Assembly (NCBI RefSeq): GCF_002252625.1
Contig: NZ_NQKW01000001.1
Location: forward strand, 124,001 to 188,000
Direction of reading: 5' to 3'
DNA from: Synechococcus sp. 1G10
GTDB taxonomy: Bacteria > Cyanobacteriota > Cyanobacteriia > PCC-6307 > Cyanobiaceae
DNA: 64,000 nt
Made by a program: the position numbers and the translations under genes. Shown in pieces: positions 26,958 through 38,123 of the stretch. The first letter of the stretch is position 1. Each line of letters starts with the position of its first letter. Below the pieces are notes generated by a model. That model saw nothing but the letters and a program-made list of their open reading frames with translations. It did no database searches and had not been told where the DNA came from.

Positions 26958-28132
26958 CATCTGTGGAGCAGCCAAGGCCCAGCCAGAGCTGGCCCTGGTG
27001 GCCCCTGCTGCCCCTCTACCCCTACGGCCGCCGTCGCACCCTGGTGCGCACGCTCATTCCCGGGCAGGTGTGGAGCTTCGAGCAACTGCAGGGAATTTTC
27101 TACGTGGCGGTGCCGATCCGCATGACGGTGCTGCGTCTGCGCGAGGGGCTGCTGCTCTACGCGCCGCTGCCCCCCACCGAGGAGCTGCTGGGGGAGCTGC
27201 GGACCCTGGAGCGGCTCCATGGAGCGGTGCGCACGATCGTGCTGCCCACCAGCTCGGGCCTGGAGCACAAGCTGCCGGTGCCGGCCATGGCGCGGGCCTT
27301 CCCCGAGGCCGAGGTCTGGGTGAGTCCGCAGCAGTGGAGCTTTCCACTGCAGCTGCCGCTGCCCTGGCTTGGGTTTCCCCGCTCCCGTACCCGGGTGCTG
27401 TTTGCGGATGGAGTACCCCATGGGGACCAGCTCAGCTGGCATCCCCTCGGCCCCCTCGACCTGGGGACCGGCACCTTCATGGAAGTGGCCTGTCTGCATC
27501 AGCTCAGCGGGGCCCTGCTGGTCACCGACGCCCTGGTGGCGATTCCACCGGCGCCGCCCCAGCTGTTCGAGGCCGATCCCACGCCGCTGCTCTTCCATGG
27601 CCGCGACCGAGGCGACCAGCCGTTGATCGACACCCCTGAGCAACGACGGCGAGGCTGGTGGCGGATGGTGCTGTTCGCTTCCTACCTGCGCCCCGGTTCA
27701 GTGCAGGTTCCGGGGCTGAGGGAAGTGCTCAGCCAGGCGTGGCAACCAGGTCTACGCCAGTCCAGGTACTATTTCGGCCTGTACCCCTTTCGCTGGTCAC
27801 AAGGCTGGGAGGCGGAGTTCAAGGCTCTGCTGGGCTCCCGCGGCGAAGCCCGACTGCAGGTGGCACCGGTGCTGGAGCGGCTGGTGTTCCCTCGCCGCCC
27901 GGACGCCTTGCTCAGCTGGCTGGAGAGCCTCGCCGAGCTGGAGCCGTTGCGCTGGCTGGTGCCTGCCCATTACGACGCACCAGTGGCCTGCTCCAAAGCT
28001 GATCTGCTCAGCCTGGCCGCAGGCATCAGGCAACGGGTCTGGGCCAGCTCCGATGGCTCCTGGGCCTATCTGGCGAGCATCGATGAAACCCTTCTGAGTT
28101 GGGGCGTGGTGCCCAGGGAACCAGGAGGCTGA
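26954..28132 (+). CDS. DUF4336 protein translationally coupled to mntB
   Basis: A 392-residue DUF4336 protein, a family found in phototrophs and fungi with a fold related to metallo-beta-lactamases, function unknown. Recognisable: LLLYAPLPPTEELLGELRTLE, IVLPTSSGLEHKLPVPAMARAFPEAEVWVSPQQWSFP-type core, and the C-terminal WLVPAHYDAPV. The classical HxHxDH metal motif of that superfamily is not present, but His residues remain in LEHK and PAHYDAP. Starts with TTG overlapping the mntB stop, so it is expressed with the Mn importer. A manganese-related role is only a guess from context. Confidence 0.82.
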   Translation: MTSVEQPRPSQSWPWWPLLPLYPYGRRRTLVRTLIPGQVWSFEQLQGIFYVAVPIRMTVLRLREGLLLYAPLPPTEELLGELRTLERLHGAVRTIVLPTSSGLEHKLPVPAMARAFPEAEVWVSPQQWSFPLQLPLPWLGFPRSRTRVLFADGVPHGDQLSWHPLGPLDLGTGTFMEVACLHQLSGALLVTDALVAIPPAPPQLFEADPTPLLFHGRDRGDQPLIDTPEQRRRGWWRMVLFASYLRPGSVQVPGLREVLSQAWQPGLRQSRYYFGLYPFRWSQGWEAEFKALLGSRGEARLQVAPVLERLVFPRRPDALLSWLESLAELEPLRWLVPAHYDAPVACSKADLLSLAAGIRQRVWASSDGSWAYLASIDETLLSWGVVPREPGG

Positions 28133-28165
28133 TCAGATGGGATTGCTTAACCGCGGGACGGGGGG

Positions 28166-28513
28166 TCAGAGCTTGAGTTCACCCGGATCGGCATCCAGAC
28201 CACCTTCACCGAAAAGCGTGGTTTCCAGCTCCATCCTCTGCTCCATCTGGCGCAGGAAGTAGCCGGTCATCATTGCGGAAGCCAGCAGACCAGCGAGGTT
28301 GTCGCGACTGGTCTGAATCTTCACTTCAAACTGTTCTCCGGGCAGCATCCCCAGCAATCCCTGAACGTTGTGGCGAATGATGTCCTGGATGTCACCGCTG
28401 GCGGAGCGAGCAACCCGATGAAGCACATCGGGTGACTGGTCCTGCAGGTATTGAATCAGGGAATTCCCGCTGATCGATTCGCTGTCGGTGGTCAGGAACT
28501 CCGGGTTGAACAT
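28166..28513 (-). CDS. DUF760 family protein
   Basis: A 115-residue helical protein of the DUF760 family shared by cyanobacteria and plant chloroplasts. Landmarks: NSLIQYLQDQSPDVLHRVARS, IIRHNVQGLLGMLPGEQFEVKI and NLAGLLASAMMTGYFLRQMEQRM. No signal peptide or membrane helix is obvious. Function is not established; the plant members are chloroplast proteins. It lies 53 bp from lepB on the same strand. Confidence 0.85.
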   Translation of the reverse strand: MFNPEFLTTDSESISGNSLIQYLQDQSPDVLHRVARSASGDIQDIIRHNVQGLLGMLPGEQFEVKIQTSRDNLAGLLASAMMTGYFLRQMEQRMELETTLFGEGGLDADPGELKL

Positions 28514-28566
28514 GACCCTCCGGCGTGATCCGTTTCTGGAAATGCACCTTAACGCAAGGTTTCAGA

Positions 28567-29172
28567 TCACTCCCGGCTGGCGATGGGTGGGAACCGTATC
28601 GGTCCGAGTTGGCGCAGGGGCCAGTAACGGAACACGGCGGTACCGATCACATGGTCGTCAGGCAGTGGTCCCCAGAGGTGTGAGTCGAGACTGGCATTGC
28701 GGTTATCCCCCATCACCAGCAGGTGGCCTGGCGGAACGGTGAGGGGCGGAAGCTCATAGTTGATGGGCTCGAGCCGCCATGGTTCACTCACCGCCGCGCC
28801 ATTGCGCAGCAGTTCACCAGCGGCCACCTCGATCACATCACCAGGCACCCCGACAACCCGTTTGATCAGGGCTGCCCGGGGGTCGTAGCCGGCGGCGAGC
28901 AGGGGATCGGGCGGACGAAACACCACGATCGCTCCGCGCGGCAGGGTCTGAGCCAGCCGGGGCCTGAGTTTCTCCACCAGGATCCGGTCCTCCAGCTGGA
29001 GGGTGGGGAGCATGGAGCCGGAGGGGATCCAGCGGGGTTCCATCACCTGCCAGCGCAGCAGCAGCGCCACCCCCACCCAGAGCAACAGGGGAATCAGCTG
29101 GCGGGCCATCTCCCAGCGGCGGCTGGCGGCGGCTGGGGTCGGTGCCGAAGGGGCTGGAGCGGGATTGGGCAT
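28567..29172 (-). CDS. lepB: Signal peptidase I
   Basis: Type I leader peptidase of 201 residues that removes signal peptides from exported proteins. One N-terminal membrane helix (about residues 24-40), the catalytic Ser53 in IPSGSMLPTL, the general base Lys104 in ALIKRVVGVPGD, and box E GDNRNASLDSHLWGPL are all present. Short form, as usual in cyanobacteria. Divergent from menD with only 32 bp between their starts, so the two promoters must overlap. Confidence 0.95.
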   Translation of the reverse strand: MPNPAPAPSAPTPAAASRRWEMARQLIPLLLWVGVALLLRWQVMEPRWIPSGSMLPTLQLEDRILVEKLRPRLAQTLPRGAIVVFRPPDPLLAAGYDPRAALIKRVVGVPGDVIEVAAGELLRNGAAVSEPWRLEPINYELPPLTVPPGHLLVMGDNRNASLDSHLWGPLPDDHVIGTAVFRYWPLRQLGPIRFPPIASRE

Positions 29173-29204
29173 GATCGCTCCATCCTGAAGCGGCGGCGGA
29201 CCCA

Positions 29205-31031
29205 GTGAGCCAGGAGCTGCCCCCCCGGCAGGGAGATCGGGCTGAGGCCAACCTCAGGGCGGCGGTGAACCTGCTGCTGGAGTTGATGGCCCTTGGCATG
29301 GAGCGGGTTGTGCTCTGCCCGGGAAGCCGCTCGGGGCCCCTGGCGGCAGCGGCAGGGCTGCTGCTGCCACGGGGGCTGAAGCTGCACACGGCCATCGATG
29401 AGCGCTCGGCGGGGTTCTTCGCCCTCGGCCTGGCCAGAGCCGAGGGCGAACCGACCGTGGTGATCACCACGTCCGGCACCGCCGTGGCCAACCTGCTGCC
29501 AGCGGTGGTGGAGGCCGACAGGGGCGCCATTCCGCTGCTGCTGCTCAGCGCCGACCGTCCGCAGCGTCTCAAGAACTGCGGCGCCAACCAGACCGTGAAC
29601 CAGGAGGACTTCCTCGCCCCCTGCTGCCGCTGGTTCGCCCAGGCGGACAGCCGCGGTCTGGCGGTGACGGACCGCCCTTCCCTTCAGGCCCTGGCCCGGC
29701 AGGCCCACCGGATGACCCTGGCCGCTCCGATGGGCCCTGTGCACCTCAATCTGCCCTTCGAGGAGCCGCTTCACGCCGGGGCAGATGCCCTGCAGCGCCT
29801 GGCCCATGAGCTTGGCGCCATGGGTGAGAGCACAGCCGAGCACAGCCAACGTTCCAGCCAGCAGCCCGAAGCCAGCACCAGCCAGACGACGACCAGCACT
29901 GACCTGCTCGGGCTGGATCCCGACCGACCCGGGGTGATCGTGGCGGGCCCCTGGCGGGGCAGCCCTGGCCAGTGGCCCGCTTATGCCGCGGCGCTGGGGC
30001 GCTGGCAGCAGCGCTGTGGCTGGCCGCTGCTGGCGGATGGGCTCTCCGGCCTGCGGGGCCAGGCCGGTCTGGAGCTGATGGCGGGCTATGACCTGATCCT
30101 GGAGAACCCTGACCCCGCTCTGGTCCCCCCCCAGATGCTGAGGCTGGGTCCCCTCCCCGCCAGCCGACGGCTGCAGCGCTGGCTGGAGAGCTGCGGTGGC
30201 CATCAGGTGCTGATCAGCGAAGGTGATCCGCGCCCGCTCGATCCCCTGGGCACGGTCCAGGCCAGCCGCAGTGACGGCCTTGCGGCCTGGTGCTCGACCC
30301 TGCCGGACACCCACTGGCAGGCAGGGCAGGCAGTCCCCAGCGCCACGGCCAACCAGGACTTTCTGGCCCGCTGGCAGGTCGCTGAAATCAGCACCCAGAC
30401 CTGGCTCAACGCCCAGCTGACACACCAGGCTGCCGGCAGCCGACCCGATGAACCCAGCCTGGCGAGGGCTCTGAGCCAGCTGTTGCCGCCAGGCCTGGCG
30501 GTGATGCTGGCCAGCAGCAGCCCCGTGCGCGACTGGGAGAGCTTTGCCGATCCCCGCGGCCCTGCCAGACCCATGTATGGCTTCCGTGGGGCCTCCGGCA
30601 TCGATGGCACGCTCTCCATTGCGGCTGGGCTGGCGGAGAGCCTCGGTGAGCTGGTGCTGCTCTGCGGCGACCTTGCCCTGCTCCACGACGCCAACGGCTG
30701 GCTCTGGCACCACCAGCTGCGGGGGCGACTCACCGTGGTGCTGATCGAGAACGGCGGCGGCGGCATCTTCGAGCAGCTGCCGATCCGGACCACGGCGTCC
30801 CTGGATTTCGAGCGCCTCTTCGCCATGGGCCAGCCTCTGGACCACACCGCCCTGGCCGCCGCCCATGGGGTGCCCTCTCGCCGGGTCGGGTGTCTGGCAG
30901 AGCTGGGCGGCGCCCTGAGCTGGGCCCTGGAGCAGCCGGTGGCCCTGCTGGAGGTGAGGACCGATCGACAGGCCGATGCTCTGTTGCGCCAGCGGTTGCG
31001 CCAGGAGGCCCCCTTCCGCGGCTCAGAATGA
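29205..31031 (+). CDS. menD: 2-succinyl-5-enolpyruvyl-6-hydroxy-3-cyclohexene-1-carboxylate synthase
   Basis: Thiamine-diphosphate enzyme of 608 residues that joins isochorismate and 2-oxoglutarate; in cyanobacteria the pathway leads to phylloquinone of photosystem I. Evidence: N-terminal [52 protein letters not shown], and the ThDP-binding C-terminal domain with [19 protein letters not shown] and [11 protein letters not shown]. Starts with GTG 29205. menB follows 22 bp downstream. Confidence 0.96.
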   Translation: MSQELPPRQGDRAEANLRAAVNLLLELMALGMERVVLCPGSRSGPLAAAAGLLLPRGLKLHTAIDERSAGFFALGLARAEGEPTVVITTSGTAVANLLPAVVEADRGAIPLLLLSADRPQRLKNCGANQTVNQEDFLAPCCRWFAQADSRGLAVTDRPSLQALARQAHRMTLAAPMGPVHLNLPFEEPLHAGADALQRLAHELGAMGESTAEHSQRSSQQPEASTSQTTTSTDLLGLDPDRPGVIVAGPWRGSPGQWPAYAAALGRWQQRCGWPLLADGLSGLRGQAGLELMAGYDLILENPDPALVPPQMLRLGPLPASRRLQRWLESCGGHQVLISEGDPRPLDPLGTVQASRSDGLAAWCSTLPDTHWQAGQAVPSATANQDFLARWQVAEISTQTWLNAQLTHQAAGSRPDEPSLARALSQLLPPGLAVMLASSSPVRDWESFADPRGPARPMYGFRGASGIDGTLSIAAGLAESLGELVLLCGDLALLHDANGWLWHHQLRGRLTVVLIENGGGGIFEQLPIRTTASLDFERLFAMGQPLDHTALAAAHGVPSRRVGCLAELGGALSWALEQPVALLEVRTDRQADALLRQRLRQEAPFRGSE

Positions 31032-31053
31032 ACTCTTCTCAGACCCCGCCGCG

Positions 31054-31950
<897 letters not shown>

Positions 31951-32251
31951 CGCCACTGCACTTCATCGCCTGCGAAGCTCCAGGCACCACCGGCCAACTG
32001 CTTGAGATGTTGCAGCAATGGGCCACTGATCGGTCCGGAGTACAACAACATCGACTGCGGATTCCGGCCTGGAGCCATCTCAGGCCGAGCTAATCCGGCT
32101 TTCCTGCTCCTGTGAGTCATCCAGAATCATCAGGAGTTCTTCGTTGGCCGTTCATGGCACGGCTCCTGCGTTCATAGCCTTCCACTGAAAGGCTGCTCAG
32201 GAGCCACTTGGATAACGTGGGTGTCAACAGCATCTCAACGTTCACCTGGCC

Positions 32252-32932
32252 GTGCCTCCCCGCTTCCTGTTCCCTCTGGTGACCCTGCTGGTTGGTGGCG
32301 GCCTGCTCACGCCAGCCGGCGCCCTGGCCGAGGTGCAGCAGCCCAAGGCCAGGGCACCCGGGGCATGGCATCCCCCGATCGCGCTCCCCCACACTCCTGC
32401 CCTGCAGCCTCTGCCCGAAAGCCCAGCTCCGCAGCAACGCCAGGCGCAGACCAAGCCAGAACCAGGCCCCGCAGTGGCGATTGCTTCGCCGTTGCCTGAG
32501 CGCAGCCTGGTGCTCTACCGCGGCAAGCTGCAGGTGGTGGTGGTGGAGAACGGGCGTGAACTGCGCCGGTTCCCGGTGGCGGTGGGCATGCCTGGCTGGG
32601 AAACCCCCCTGGGCCGCTTCCAGGTGATCGAGATGGCGCCCGATCCGGCCTGGAAGCACCCGGTGAGCGGCAAGATCTACCCCCCCGGCCCTAACAATCC
32701 CCTCGGTAGCCGCTGGATCGGCTTCCACCGCGACTGCGCCGGCAAGCGCGGTTTCAATGGTCAGCAGCACCTGGAAGTGAAGGGCTGCGTCAGTGCCGGC
32801 TTCCACGGCACCCCCCAGCGGGAAAGCATCGGTCAGGCGGTGTCCCACGGCTGCGTTCGCATGTACGACGAGAACGTGCGCGACCTCTTCGAGCTGGTGC
32901 GCATGGGCACGGTTGTGACAGTGCTGCCCTGA
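32252..32932 (+). CDS. L,D-transpeptidase (YkuD domain), exported
   Basis: A 226-residue protein with an N-terminal signal (LVTLLVGGGLLTPAGALA), a Pro/Gln-rich linker to about residue 80 and a YkuD domain. The active-site motif SHGCVRMYDENVRDLFELV has the catalytic Cys201 and His199. Such enzymes form 3-3 crosslinks or attach proteins to peptidoglycan in the periplasm. GTG 32252 is the start that retains the signal peptide. It stands between menB and glgA on the plus strand. Confidence 0.92.
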   Translation: MPPRFLFPLVTLLVGGGLLTPAGALAEVQQPKARAPGAWHPPIALPHTPALQPLPESPAPQQRQAQTKPEPGPAVAIASPLPERSLVLYRGKLQVVVVENGRELRRFPVAVGMPGWETPLGRFQVIEMAPDPAWKHPVSGKIYPPGPNNPLGSRWIGFHRDCAGKRGFNGQQHLEVKGCVSAGFHGTPQRESIGQAVSHGCVRMYDENVRDLFELVRMGTVVTVLP

Positions 32933-33005
32933 TCCCCTCGGCTGCAGCACGGCTGGCCCAGCGGGGCAGCAAACGTAGAGTTCGGCCCTCCCCTGGGTTC
33001 TTCCC

Positions 33006-34562
33006 ATGCGCGTGTTGTTCGCCGCCGCCGAGTGCGCCCCGATGATCAAAGTGGGGGGTATGGGCGATGTGGTGGGGTCGCTGCCACCGGCAGTGGCAGC
33101 CCTTGGCCATGACGTGCGCACGATCATGCCTGGCTACAGCAAGCTCTGGAGCCGTCTGGAGATACCCAGAGAGCCCGTCTGGCGAGGACAGGCGATGGGT
33201 AACGACTTTGCCGTCTACGAAACCCGCCATCCCACCAATGGGCTGCCGCTCTATCTGGTCGGCCATCCGGTGTTCGATCCGGAGCGCATCTACGGCGGAG
33301 ACGATGAGGATTGGCGCTTCACATTCTTCGCCAATGCAGCCGCCGAATTCGCCTGGAACCACTGGAAACCGGAGGTCTTTCACTGCCATGACTGGCACAC
33401 CGGCATGATCCCGGTCTGGATGCACCAGGACCCGGAGATCAGCACGGTCTTCACCATCCACAACCTTGAATACCAGGGTCCCTGGCGCTGGAAGCTCGAG
33501 CGCATGACCTGGATCCCCTGGTACATGCAGGGGGATCACACCATGGCCGCCGCCCTGCTCTATGCCGATCGGGTCAACGCCGTCTCCCCCACCTATGCCC
33601 AGGAAATCCGCACACCCGAATACGGCGAACGCCTTGATGGCCTGCTGAATTTCATCAGCGGCAAGTTGCGGGGCATCCTCAACGGCATCGACACCGAAGC
33701 CTGGAACCCGGCCACCGACAACCTCCTGCCCGCCTGCTACAGCGCCACCGACATGGCACCGAGGGCAACCAACAAACGGGCGCTGCAGGAGCGCATGGGG
33801 CTGGGGGTCAGCCCCAATACCTATCTGATGGGGATGGTGAGCCGCCTGGTGGACCAGAAGGGGGTGGATCTGCTGCTGCAGGTGGCCGACCGGGTGCTGG
33901 CCTACTCCGACAGCCAGATCGTGGTGCTGGGCACAGGCGACCGCAATTACGAATCGGGCCTGTGGCAGATGGCCGCCCGCCATCCCGGCCGCTTCTCCGT
34001 CTTCCTCACCTACGACGATGCTCTGGCGCGTCTGATCTATGCAGGTGCTGATGCCTTCCTGATGCCCAGCCGCTTCGAGCCCTGCGGCATCAGCCAGATG
34101 CTGGCGATGCGCTATGGCTGCATCCCTGTCGTACGCAAGGTGGGCGGCCTGGTCGACACCGTCCAGCCCCATGTGCCAGCCGACCACAGCGGCACCGGCT
34201 TCTGCTTCGATCGCTATGAGCCGGTCGACTTCTACACCGCGATCGTTCGTTCCTGGGAGGCCTACCGCCACAGCCACAGCTGGCGGGAACTGCAGTTGCG
34301 CGCCATGGCCGTGGACCACAGCTGGACCCGCTCAGCCCTGGAGTACGACGCCATGTACCGCGATGTGCGCGGGGTGAAGCAGCCCACCCCCTCGGCCGCT
34401 GATGTGGAGCAGTTCTCCCTCGGCCAGGATGCCGATCCCAGCCTCGTCCAGGCCGGCGGCTCTGCCAAGGCGGCTGAAACCGAGGCCCAACCCCGCAGGC
34501 CGGAAGGGAGCGGTGGGCCCCGCAATCCCCTCTCCGCCCTGCTGCGCCGCGGCCAGAGCTGA
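33006..34562 (+). CDS. glgA: Glycogen synthase (ADP-glucose type)
   Basis: GT5 glycosyltransferase of 518 residues that elongates glycogen from ADP-glucose. The ADP-glucose motif [13 protein letters not shown] (from Lys15) is at the N-terminus; [15 protein letters not shown] and TIHNLEYQG in the first Rossmann domain; and [17 protein letters not shown] with KVGGLVDTV in the second. The last about 50 residues are a Pro/Gly/Ala-rich tail not needed for catalysis. The next gene starts 3 bp after the stop. Confidence 0.96.
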   Translation: MRVLFAAAECAPMIKVGGMGDVVGSLPPAVAALGHDVRTIMPGYSKLWSRLEIPREPVWRGQAMGNDFAVYETRHPTNGLPLYLVGHPVFDPERIYGGDDEDWRFTFFANAAAEFAWNHWKPEVFHCHDWHTGMIPVWMHQDPEISTVFTIHNLEYQGPWRWKLERMTWIPWYMQGDHTMAAALLYADRVNAVSPTYAQEIRTPEYGERLDGLLNFISGKLRGILNGIDTEAWNPATDNLLPACYSATDMAPRATNKRALQERMGLGVSPNTYLMGMVSRLVDQKGVDLLLQVADRVLAYSDSQIVVLGTGDRNYESGLWQMAARHPGRFSVFLTYDDALARLIYAGADAFLMPSRFEPCGISQMLAMRYGCIPVVRKVGGLVDTVQPHVPADHSGTGFCFDRYEPVDFYTAIVRSWEAYRHSHSWRELQLRAMAVDHSWTRSALEYDAMYRDVRGVKQPTPSAADVEQFSLGQDADPSLVQAGGSAKAAETEAQPRRPEGSGGPRNPLSALLRRGQS

Positions 34563-34564
34563 GC

Positions 34565-35317
34565 GTGGAACGCTCCGGCTCCGAGCTGCCGGTCGTTTAC
34601 GAAAGCCCCTGGCGGGCACTGGGGCGGGACCTGCGCGCCGTGGCCGCCAGCTGCGCTCTTTCCTTTAGGCGGATGTGGCGGCGCCAGTGGCAGGGGGATC
34701 TGCCCACGCCACCGTTCTGGCCCCGGCGCCAGGCAACCCTGTTCTGGCCTGCCGCGCTGCTGCTGGCTCTGCTTCTGCTGGCGCTGGCGGGGAGATTCGC
34801 GCTTGGGCAGCTGCAACCTCCGAGTGGGGAAAGGCCGGTGCAGATGGATGGATCAGGGCGATCAGCACCGGTTGCATCGCCTCCGTTTGTATCGCCTCCG
34901 TTATCGATTGATCCGGAATTGATTGATCCGGCCCTTGACCCCGCACAGGCCCCGGATGAAGCCAGAGAAGGCCGCCGGGAGTCGCCCACAGAGACAATTG
35001 GCACCTCTCCTGAGCCGGTGCCCCCGCCTCAGGCCACCCCCAGCGCAGACGAGACCCCGATCCAGTTACCGCCAGGATTCATTGATGAATCGGGGCTGGT
35101 GCTGGCGGCCCCCACAGGCGGCGGCGCCGTCGTGCTGAGGCTGAGGATCTCAGAGGCCTTCAATTCCCTCCCGGAAAGCGAGCGGCAACGGCTGGCGCAG
35201 CAGTGGTGGCAGCAGTCCCTTGGCCTGGGCTACGAGCAATTGCGGCTGCTCGATCCCAGTGACGCAGAACTGGGCAGGAATGCCGTCGTGGGCGGGGGCA
35301 TGATTCTGCTCGATTGA
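34565..35317 (+). CDS. Single-span membrane protein of unknown function between glgA and murF
   Basis: A 250-residue protein from GTG 34565. A basic N-terminal region (about 1-57, rich in Arg and Trp: FRRMWRRQWQGDLP) precedes one membrane helix (about 59-80, LFWPAALLLALLLLALAG). A long Pro/Glu/Asp-rich, probably disordered stretch (85-165) contains internal DNA repeats (near-identical ATCGCCTCCGT and TTGATCCGG copies, 34877-34940). It ends in a compact domain (LILRLRISEAFNSLPESERQ-like, to GGGMILLD). Not recognised. Tight spacing to glgA and murF (3 and 4 bp) suggests cotranscription. Confidence 0.65.
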   Translation: MERSGSELPVVYESPWRALGRDLRAVAASCALSFRRMWRRQWQGDLPTPPFWPRRQATLFWPAALLLALLLLALAGRFALGQLQPPSGERPVQMDGSGRSAPVASPPFVSPPLSIDPELIDPALDPAQAPDEAREGRRESPTETIGTSPEPVPPPQATPSADETPIQLPPGFIDESGLVLAAPTGGGAVVLRLRISEAFNSLPESERQRLAQQWWQQSLGLGYEQLRLLDPSDAELGRNAVVGGGMILLD

Positions 35318-35321
35318 TCCG

Positions 35322-36773
35322 ATGCGGGCGGAAGCGATGCGGCTGGCGAACCTGGTGGAGCTGTGGGGAAAGCCGATCGAAGCGGCTCCCGCTGATCCGG
35401 CGGCCAGCTTCAGCCGTATCTGCACCGACAGCCGTGAGCTGGAGCCCGGCTGCCTGTTCGTGCCGCTGGTGGGGGAGCGTTTTGATGGGCACCGCTTCCT
35501 GGAGGCGGCCCTTGAGCAGGGGTCGCTGGCCGCCCTGGCCCAGCGCGACCGCCTCAGCGCCGAGCAGGCCGAAGCCCTGGTGGCCGCCAGAGGCGGCCGG
35601 ATCTGGCTGGTGGACGACACCCAGGCGGCCTACCAGGAGCTGGGGCGTCTCTGGCGCCGCCAGGGCAGCGCTCCGGTGATCGCCGTGACCGGCTCAGCCG
35701 GCAAGACCACAACCCGCGAGCTGATCCGCGCCGTGCTGGCCCCCCTCGGTCCGGTGCTCGCGAGTGTGGGCAATGAAAACAACGACATCGGCGTGCCGCT
35801 CACCCTGCTCAAGGCCGGCGGGGAGCACCGGGCCGTGGTGGTGGAGATGGGCATGCGCGGCCTGGGGGAGATCGAGCGGCTCAGCCGCTGCGCCGAGCCC
35901 GACATCACCGTGATCACCAACATCGGCACGGCCCACATCGGCCGGCTGGGCAGCCGCGAGGCGATCGCCACGGCCAAGTGCGAGATCGTCTCGGCCCTGC
36001 GCCCCGATGGGCTGGTGGTGATCCCGGCCGGTGACCCCCTGCTCGAGACCAGCCTCGCCGCCGTCTGGAGCGGCCGGGTGATCCGCGTTGCCCTCCACGA
36101 CGACCCGCCCGGGCCTGAGCCGGCCCAGGTGCTGGGCAGGATCGAGTCGGGCGCCGACGGCGAACAGCTGATCTGGGGGCTGGCGGAGCCGGGGGCGGCG
36201 GAGCACAGCACCGAGTTGCCCTTGCCGGGCCGCCACAATGCCCGCAACCTGCTGCTGGCCCTTGCCGTGGCCAGCGAGCTGGGGGTGGATCCGCTGCAGT
36301 TGCGCCGCCTGGAAGTGGCCCTGCCGGGCGGGCGCAGCCGGCGAATCCGCCTGGGGGGGATCGAGGTGCTCGATGAGACCTACAACGCCTCCCCCGAAGC
36401 GATGCTGGCGGCGCTGGATCTGCTGGCGACCCAGCCTGGCCGCCGCTTCGCGGCGCTGGGCACCATGCTCGAGCTGGGGGAGCAGAGCAGCGAGCTGCAC
36501 CGCCGGGTGGGAGAGCGGGCCAGGGCCCTCGGGCTCGATGGCCTGGTGATCGTGGCGAGCGGCGCTGAAGGGGAGGCCCTGCTGGCGGGGGCCGCCGGCC
36601 TGCCGCGCCTGGAGCGGCTCGATTCGCCCGCCGAGGCCGCCCGCACGTTGCTGGGCTGGCTGGAGGCCGGCGACCACCTTCTGCTCAAGGCCAGCCGTGG
36701 GGTGGCCCTGGAACGGCTGCTGCCGCTGCTGGAGCAGGGACTCAGCCCTGCGGCGGGCTCCAGTCGAGCTTGA
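35322..36773 (+). CDS. murF: UDP-N-acetylmuramoyl-tripeptide--D-alanyl-D-alanine ligase
   Basis: Mur ligase of 483 residues that adds D-Ala-D-Ala to complete the peptidoglycan precursor. Seen: substrate domain with [33 protein letters not shown] loop TGSAGKTT (123-130), [30 protein letters not shown], and the C-terminal domain with [19 protein letters not shown]. Two alternative early methionines exist (Met1, Met6). Its 3' end overlaps the convergent glmU gene by 32 bp. Confidence 0.96.
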   Translation: MRAEAMRLANLVELWGKPIEAAPADPAASFSRICTDSRELEPGCLFVPLVGERFDGHRFLEAALEQGSLAALAQRDRLSAEQAEALVAARGGRIWLVDDTQAAYQELGRLWRRQGSAPVIAVTGSAGKTTTRELIRAVLAPLGPVLASVGNENNDIGVPLTLLKAGGEHRAVVVEMGMRGLGEIERLSRCAEPDITVITNIGTAHIGRLGSREAIATAKCEIVSALRPDGLVVIPAGDPLLETSLAAVWSGRVIRVALHDDPPGPEPAQVLGRIESGADGEQLIWGLAEPGAAEHSTELPLPGRHNARNLLLALAVASELGVDPLQLRRLEVALPGGRSRRIRLGGIEVLDETYNASPEAMLAALDLLATQPGRRFAALGTMLELGEQSSELHRRVGERARALGLDGLVIVASGAEGEALLAGAAGLPRLERLDSPAEAARTLLGWLEAGDHLLLKASRGVALERLLPLLEQGLSPAAGSSRA

Positions 36774-38094
36774 TCTGCTGACGGGCGCGGCCCAGGGCCA
36801 GGGCACCAGCCGGCACGTCGCGGGTGAGGGTGGAGCCAGCCCCCACCGTCACGCCGGCCCCCAGCGTGATCGGTGCCACCAGCACCGAGTTGGCACCCGT
36901 CTTGCTGCCGGCACCGATCACTGTGCGGTGCTTGCGCACACCGTCGTAGTTGGCAGTGATCGTGCCCGCCCCCACATTCACCTCCGCCCCCAGATCGGCG
37001 TCACCGAGGTAGCTGAGGTGGTTGGCCTTGCAACCGGCGGCCAGATGGCTGTTCTTGACCTCTACGAAATTGCCGATGCGGCAGCCACTCTCCAGCCGGG
37101 TGCCTGCACGGAGCTGGGCGAAGGGTCCCACCACGCAGCCAGCGGCCACGCTCACGTCGCGCAGGACGGAATAAAGAACCTCCACCCCGTCATAGAGCTG
37201 GCTGTCCTCGATCAGGCACCCGGGGCCGATGCGGCAGCCACTGCCGATGCTGGTGCTGCCCCGGAAATGGCACTGGGGCTCCACGAGCACGTCACGGCCG
37301 AAGCGGGTGCCCTCGCTGAGAGTGCAGCTGGCGGGGTCCACGAAGCTCACCCCCTCCGCCATCCAGTGGCAGCGAAGCCGCTCCTGAAGGGCGGCCTCAC
37401 ACTGGGCCAGCTGCTGACGGTCGTTGATGCCGGCGATTTCGGCGGAGTCCGCCACCTCCACATGCACGGCGGGGCTGAGCATCGCCACGGTGTCGGTGAG
37501 GTAGAGCTCTCCCTGGTCGTTGTCGGTGCTCAGCTTCGGCAGCACCGCGGCCAGGGCGCGCCAGTTGAAGCAATAGATCCCGGCATTGGTGAGATCGTTC
37601 TGAAGCTGCTCCTTGCTGCAGTCGCGATGTTCCACGATCGCTTCCACCTGGCCCCGCTCATCGGTGAACACCCGGCCGTAGCCACTGGGATCAGCCAGCC
37701 GGGCCGTGAGCAGGCTCACCGCGGCCCCGGAGCCCCGGTGCCGCTCCAGCAGCGCCTCCAGGGTGGCGGGGCGCAGCAGTGGCACATCACCATTGAGCAC
37801 CAGCAGCTCGCCCTCGAACCCCGCCAGAGGACCGAGCAGCTGTTGCACTGCATGGCCCGTGCCGTTCTGCGGTTCCTGCAGCACGAACTCCAGGCCTTCC
37901 AGATCGGCCAGGGCTGCGCGCACCCGCTCGGCATGGTGGCCCACGATCAACACCTGCCGCTGGGGATCGAGGTGACGGCAACTGGCCAGCACCCGCTCCA
38001 CCAGGGTGGAGCCCGCCAGGGATTGCAGCACCTTGGGCCATTCACTCTTCATCCGGGTGCCCTTTCCAGCGGCCAGCACGGCAACGGCGAGCAT
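36742..38094 (-). CDS. glmU: Bifunctional GlmU (UDP-GlcNAc pyrophosphorylase / GlcN-1-P acetyltransferase)
   Basis: About 450 residues. N-terminal uridylyltransferase with [20 protein letters not shown] and [14 protein letters not shown]-terminal left-handed beta-helix (from about 250) of hexapeptide repeats ending with [27 protein letters not shown] and the active-site His region, then [13 protein letters not shown]. Makes UDP-GlcNAc for peptidoglycan and lipopolysaccharide. The open frame continues 73 codons upstream, but ATG 38092-38094 gives the standard start. Its 3' end overlaps murF. Confidence 0.97.
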   Translation of the reverse strand: MLAVAVLAAGKGTRMKSEWPKVLQSLAGSTLVERVLASCRHLDPQRQVLIVGHHAERVRAALADLEGLEFVLQEPQNGTGHAVQQLLGPLAGFEGELLVLNGDVPLLRPATLEALLERHRGSGAAVSLLTARLADPSGYGRVFTDERGQVEAIVEHRDCSKEQLQNDLTNAGIYCFNWRALAAVLPKLSTDNDQGELYLTDTVAMLSPAVHVEVADSAEIAGINDRQQLAQCEAALQERLRCHWMAEGVSFVDPASCTLSEGTRFGRDVLVEPQCHFRGSTSIGSGCRIGPGCLIEDSQLYDGVEVLYSVLRDVSVAAGCVVGPFAQLRAGTRLESGCRIGNFVEVKNSHLAAGCKANHLSYLGDADLGAEVNVGAGTITANYDGVRKHRTVIGAGSKTGANSVLVAPITLGAGVTVGAGSTLTRDVPAGALALGRARQQIKLDWSPPQG

Positions 38095-38123
38095 CTGCGG
38101 ATCAAGGCGGCTGGGCACGGAAT

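Noticed and set aside
29094-30866. Minus-strand open frame (590 codons) over menD
   Set aside because: Shadow of MenD; Gly/Gln/Arg-rich without structure.
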